From: Roseibium sp. MMSF_3412
GTDB lineage: Bacteria > Pseudomonadota > Alphaproteobacteria > Rhizobiales > Stappiaceae
Length of the DNA stretch: 64,000 bases
NCBI RefSeq assembly: GCF_030733265.1
Contig: NZ_JASHJI010000007.1
Location: 124,001-188,000, forward strand
Direction: 5' to 3'
Numbering within the stretch: position 1 is the first letter of the stretch; each line of letters starts with the position of its first letter. Below the pieces are notes generated by a model that saw only the letters and a program-made list of their open reading frames with translations, was not told the origin of the DNA and made no database searches. Shown one piece after another: positions 62,210 through 64,000 of the stretch. A program made the position numbers and the translations under genes.

Positions 62210-63190
62210 CTACTTGCAGATCGGCAATTCCAGGGGCGGTTGTTTCGGCAGGGAGCGCCGCCATTCGTTGATGATCGGCTGGAGTTTCCTTTTGGGCCAG
62301 AACTTGGGCGCGCCGATTGATTTCAGGCAACTGGCGTTCCAGTAGAGCCCGGCACTTGTCAGGGACTTCCGTTTCCGGACCGCATTTGCAACGGCGTCGA
62401 TGTCGCGTCCCTCCGGATAAATATAAAGCGTGGTCGGATTACCCTCAACGAGCGGGAGAATCTCTCTTGATTCTGCCGGCGACCATGTGGTGCAGCCATT
62501 GCTGCGCCCGCCGGTGTAGTTCACCAGCTTGCCATAAGGGACATAGCCATCCTTGTCTGCGTACGGGCTTTTGGGGTTCTTGAAACGGCACTGCCATTTC
62601 AAAAATACCGCCGGGTGCCCGCCAATGGCCCGTTCTCTGGCATTTGCGGTTTCGCCTTCACCGTCGAACAGAAGAAACGTTCTGTGAAATGCTTTCCGTT
62701 TGCCGGACTGGCGGTAGTATCCCTTGAAGGAAGTCCTGGTTTCAGCCGTTACGTAGGATCCGCCTGCGGTCAGTTTCGACCCTTCCGCATTGCTGAAATT
62801 CTTGGCGCATTGGCGTCCGTTCGAGAAATTGGCGCGCCGCAGTTTCCGGCCATTGCCATAGCCCGATGAAACGGCTCTAAAAAACTTTCTCTGTTCGCAG
62901 ATCACATAAAACCGGCGTCCCGGCTTGCCACTGCGCGTGGTGCTCGGACGGGTCGCATCCTTGGCAAAATAACAGGCGTTTCTGACCTTGCCCTGACGTC
63001 GTTTCCGTTCGTAAAGCGCTCGAGCGCGTTGGAGAACAACCGGAGCAATTTGTCCCTCGGCCGTTCCCACATGTTTTTGCAGCCAGGCAGGGATCTTCGA
63101 GCTCTGCTGTGCCGCGGCCGCGGGCAGCGGCACCGTCACGGCGGCAGCGAGCAAGGCGGCGAACGTCAGATGAGGCCAGGCAAATGGCAA
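62210..63190 (-). CDS. Exported L,D-transpeptidase-like (YkuD_2) protein
   Basis: A 326-residue protein with signal peptide (LTFAALLAAAVTVPLPAAAA). A variable region of about 170 residues with several Cys precedes the catalytic segment. GGHPAVFLKWQC supplies a His, and NYTGGRSNGCTTWS matches the L,D-transpeptidase Ser-x-Gly-Cys motif, giving the nucleophile Cys. YkuD_2 proteins include murein L,D-transpeptidase-like enzymes. The C-terminal 90 residues are not assigned. Start at 63190 is accepted from the ORF. It is separated from the MITE by 23 bases. Confidence 0.75.
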   Translation of the reverse strand: MPFAWPHLTFAALLAAAVTVPLPAAAAQQSSKIPAWLQKHVGTAEGQIAPVVLQRARALYERKRRQGKVRNACYFAKDATRPSTTRSGKPGRRFYVICEQRKFFRAVSSGYGNGRKLRRANFSNGRQCAKNFSNAEGSKLTAGGSYVTAETRTSFKGYYRQSGKRKAFHRTFLLFDGEGETANARERAIGGHPAVFLKWQCRFKNPKSPYADKDGYVPYGKLVNYTGGRSNGCTTWSPAESREILPLVEGNPTTLYIYPEGRDIDAVANAVRKRKSLTSAGLYWNASCLKSIGAPKFWPKRKLQPIINEWRRSLPKQPPLELPICK

Positions 63191-63354
63191 GGTCGGTTCT
63201 CCTGCAAATCGCGTCGGCCCTATACTACACGCAATGCCTCGCTTTCGCCCCTGAAAAGCCGGGGCGCGGGACTGCTGCCAACAAGAGATCGGTGCAAAAG
63301 TGCCGCTGGGTCAGAGTTTCTGGCGTTCTTTTACCTTGCACAGATCGCAGGGCG

Positions 63355-64000
63355 TCATGGCGCGTCCCGTTTGAACAGCTTATCGGCCATGACGCCTGTG
63401 CGCGTTTCGACGGCTTCAAGAGCGTCAAGAATCAGGTCCTCCCGGAAGCGCTTGCCGACAACCTGCACCGCGACCGGCATTCCCTCATGCATGCCGGGCG
63501 ACACGATGCCGGCAGGAAATCCCATGTAGTTCATGGCGAAGGACCAGATACCGCATCCGAGCACTTCCATGATGCCGTCTTTTCCTTCCGCATCCCTGTT
63601 CCAGGCATAGGTCGGAGACGGCAGGAACGGGCACAGCACGAGGGGATAGTCCTCAAGCAGGAGATTCCACTGGCGAATGAAATGAGAGCGCCTGGCCATC
63701 TGATGCAACAGTTCGTCGTCCTTGAAGGGTGGAAACAGCTCGAAATATTCGTCGAACATCCGGTTGATTTCGGGGCTGCCGTGGCGCCTCACATCGTTCA
63801 GCATCAGCACGTTTACCTCGCCCATCAAGGCACGGTAGCCCGTCTCGCCGATCTCGCTGATATCCGGTGTCTCGATCTCGACGACTTCGTAGCCTGCATC
63901 CAGAAGACAATCACGTGCAGTATCCAGGGCTCGGACAATCGCCGGGTGGGCCTCGAACTGGTAGGTGTTTCTTGTAAAACCGACTTTTGTCGGTCTTTCC
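63355..64000 (-). CDS. Amidase, C-terminal part (gene continues beyond the window)
   Basis: About 214 codons of an amidase-signature family protein; the start lies past base 64000. Visible are ERPTKVGFTRNTYQFEAHPA at the edge, then GYRALMGEVNVLMLNDVRRH, VLCPFLPSPTYAW, and the conserved C-terminal MNYMGFPAGIVSPGMHEGMP followed by VAVQVVGKRFREDLIL. The catalytic Ser-cis-Ser-Lys lies upstream outside the window. The likely reaction is hydrolysis of a carboxamide; substrate unknown. The frame is open through to the window end, so an internal TTG at 63828 is not the start. Confidence 0.9.
   Translation of the reverse strand, partial: ERPTKVGFTRNTYQFEAHPAIVRALDTARDCLLDAGYEVVEIETPDISEIGETGYRALMGEVNVLMLNDVRRHGSPEINRMFDEYFELFPPFKDDELLHQMARRSHFIRQWNLLLEDYPLVLCPFLPSPTYAWNRDAEGKDGIMEVLGCGIWSFAMNYMGFPAGIVSPGMHEGMPVAVQVVGKRFREDLILDALEAVETRTGVMADKLFKRDAP

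Noticed and set aside
1..64000. CRISPR arrays, tRNA and rRNA genes
   Set aside because: No regularly spaced direct repeats, cloverleaf-like tRNA ends or rRNA-like conserved stretches were recognised by eye; a dedicated scan could still find a divergent case.

Overview
The window is GC-rich, densely coded chromosomal DNA from an alphaproteobacterium. The gene content fits the Stappiaceae/Roseibium (Labrenzia)-like marine Hyphomicrobiales: a fused trpE(G) behind a three-Trp leader peptide, a TRAP uptake operon of TakP type, a Rieske-type betaine/stachydrine demethylation cluster, a PdhS/PleC-like histidine kinase and a DUF1289/TIGR02281 pair. The taxonomic placement is inferred from family recognition and was not searched. 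No rRNA, tRNA, CRISPR array or intact insertion sequence was seen.

Layout. 0-7.3 kb: UPF0173 hydrolase and cupin, a SAM methyltransferase-like protein, and on the minus strand a lytic transglycosylase, a glycine-zipper protein and an SH3 protein, then an orphan ABC binding protein. 7.4-12.9 kb: a TetR/NemA electrophile-type pair, a sugar porter and ilvD. 12.9-18.7 kb: membrane proteins, a degenerate caspase-like protein, a TerB-like protein and trpE(G) with its attenuator. 18.9-24.5 kb: SthA transhydrogenase, 8-oxoguanine deaminase, an FKBP-rhodanese fusion, an M23 peptidase and a MarR regulator. 24.7-32.3 kb: EamA exporter, Mak-like ROK sugar kinase, pirin, a P-loop kinase with ThiE, and a LysR divergent from mmsA. 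32.5-39.2 kb: cydDC followed by cydABX. 40.3-43.4 kb: TRAP transporter. 43.5-51.7 kb: DusA, aspartic protease, DUF1289, alpha/beta-hydrolase lipoprotein, cobS/cobT divergent pair, histidine kinase, UDG-family protein and an Lrp regulator. 51.8-57.1 kb: TetR divergent from an N-methyl demethylation operon (StcD/DgcA-like flavoprotein, Rieske oxygenase, its reductase). 57.1-64 kb: AlkD, a 50-aa small protein, LysR, a peroxiredoxin-glutaredoxin fusion, a prephenate-dehydratase-like protein, an SDR/MerR pair, a MITE-like element, an L,D-transpeptidase-like protein and the 3' part of an amidase gene.

How the genes work together. Three regulator-target pairs carry clear DNA operators: the MarR gene (8-bp dyad), the TetR/demethylase gap (10-bp dyad overlapping a promoter) and the SDR promoter (8-bp dyad in a 19-bp -35/-10 spacer, the typical MerR geometry). 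The trp leader can be read as a leaderless coding sequence with promoter, three Trp codons and terminator. CydDC exports thiols needed to assemble the CydABX oxidase encoded just downstream. The Rieske oxygenase, reductase and StcD-like flavoprotein form a plausible stepwise demethylation route for proline betaine or a related quaternary amine.

No wholly new multi-gene system was found. The most unusual items are the caspase-fold protein lacking its catalytic dyad, the MITE-like repeat that supplies the MerR stop codon, the ROK kinase lacking its zinc motif, an AT-rich patch inside the demethylase gene, and the PDT-like protein without the aromatising motif.
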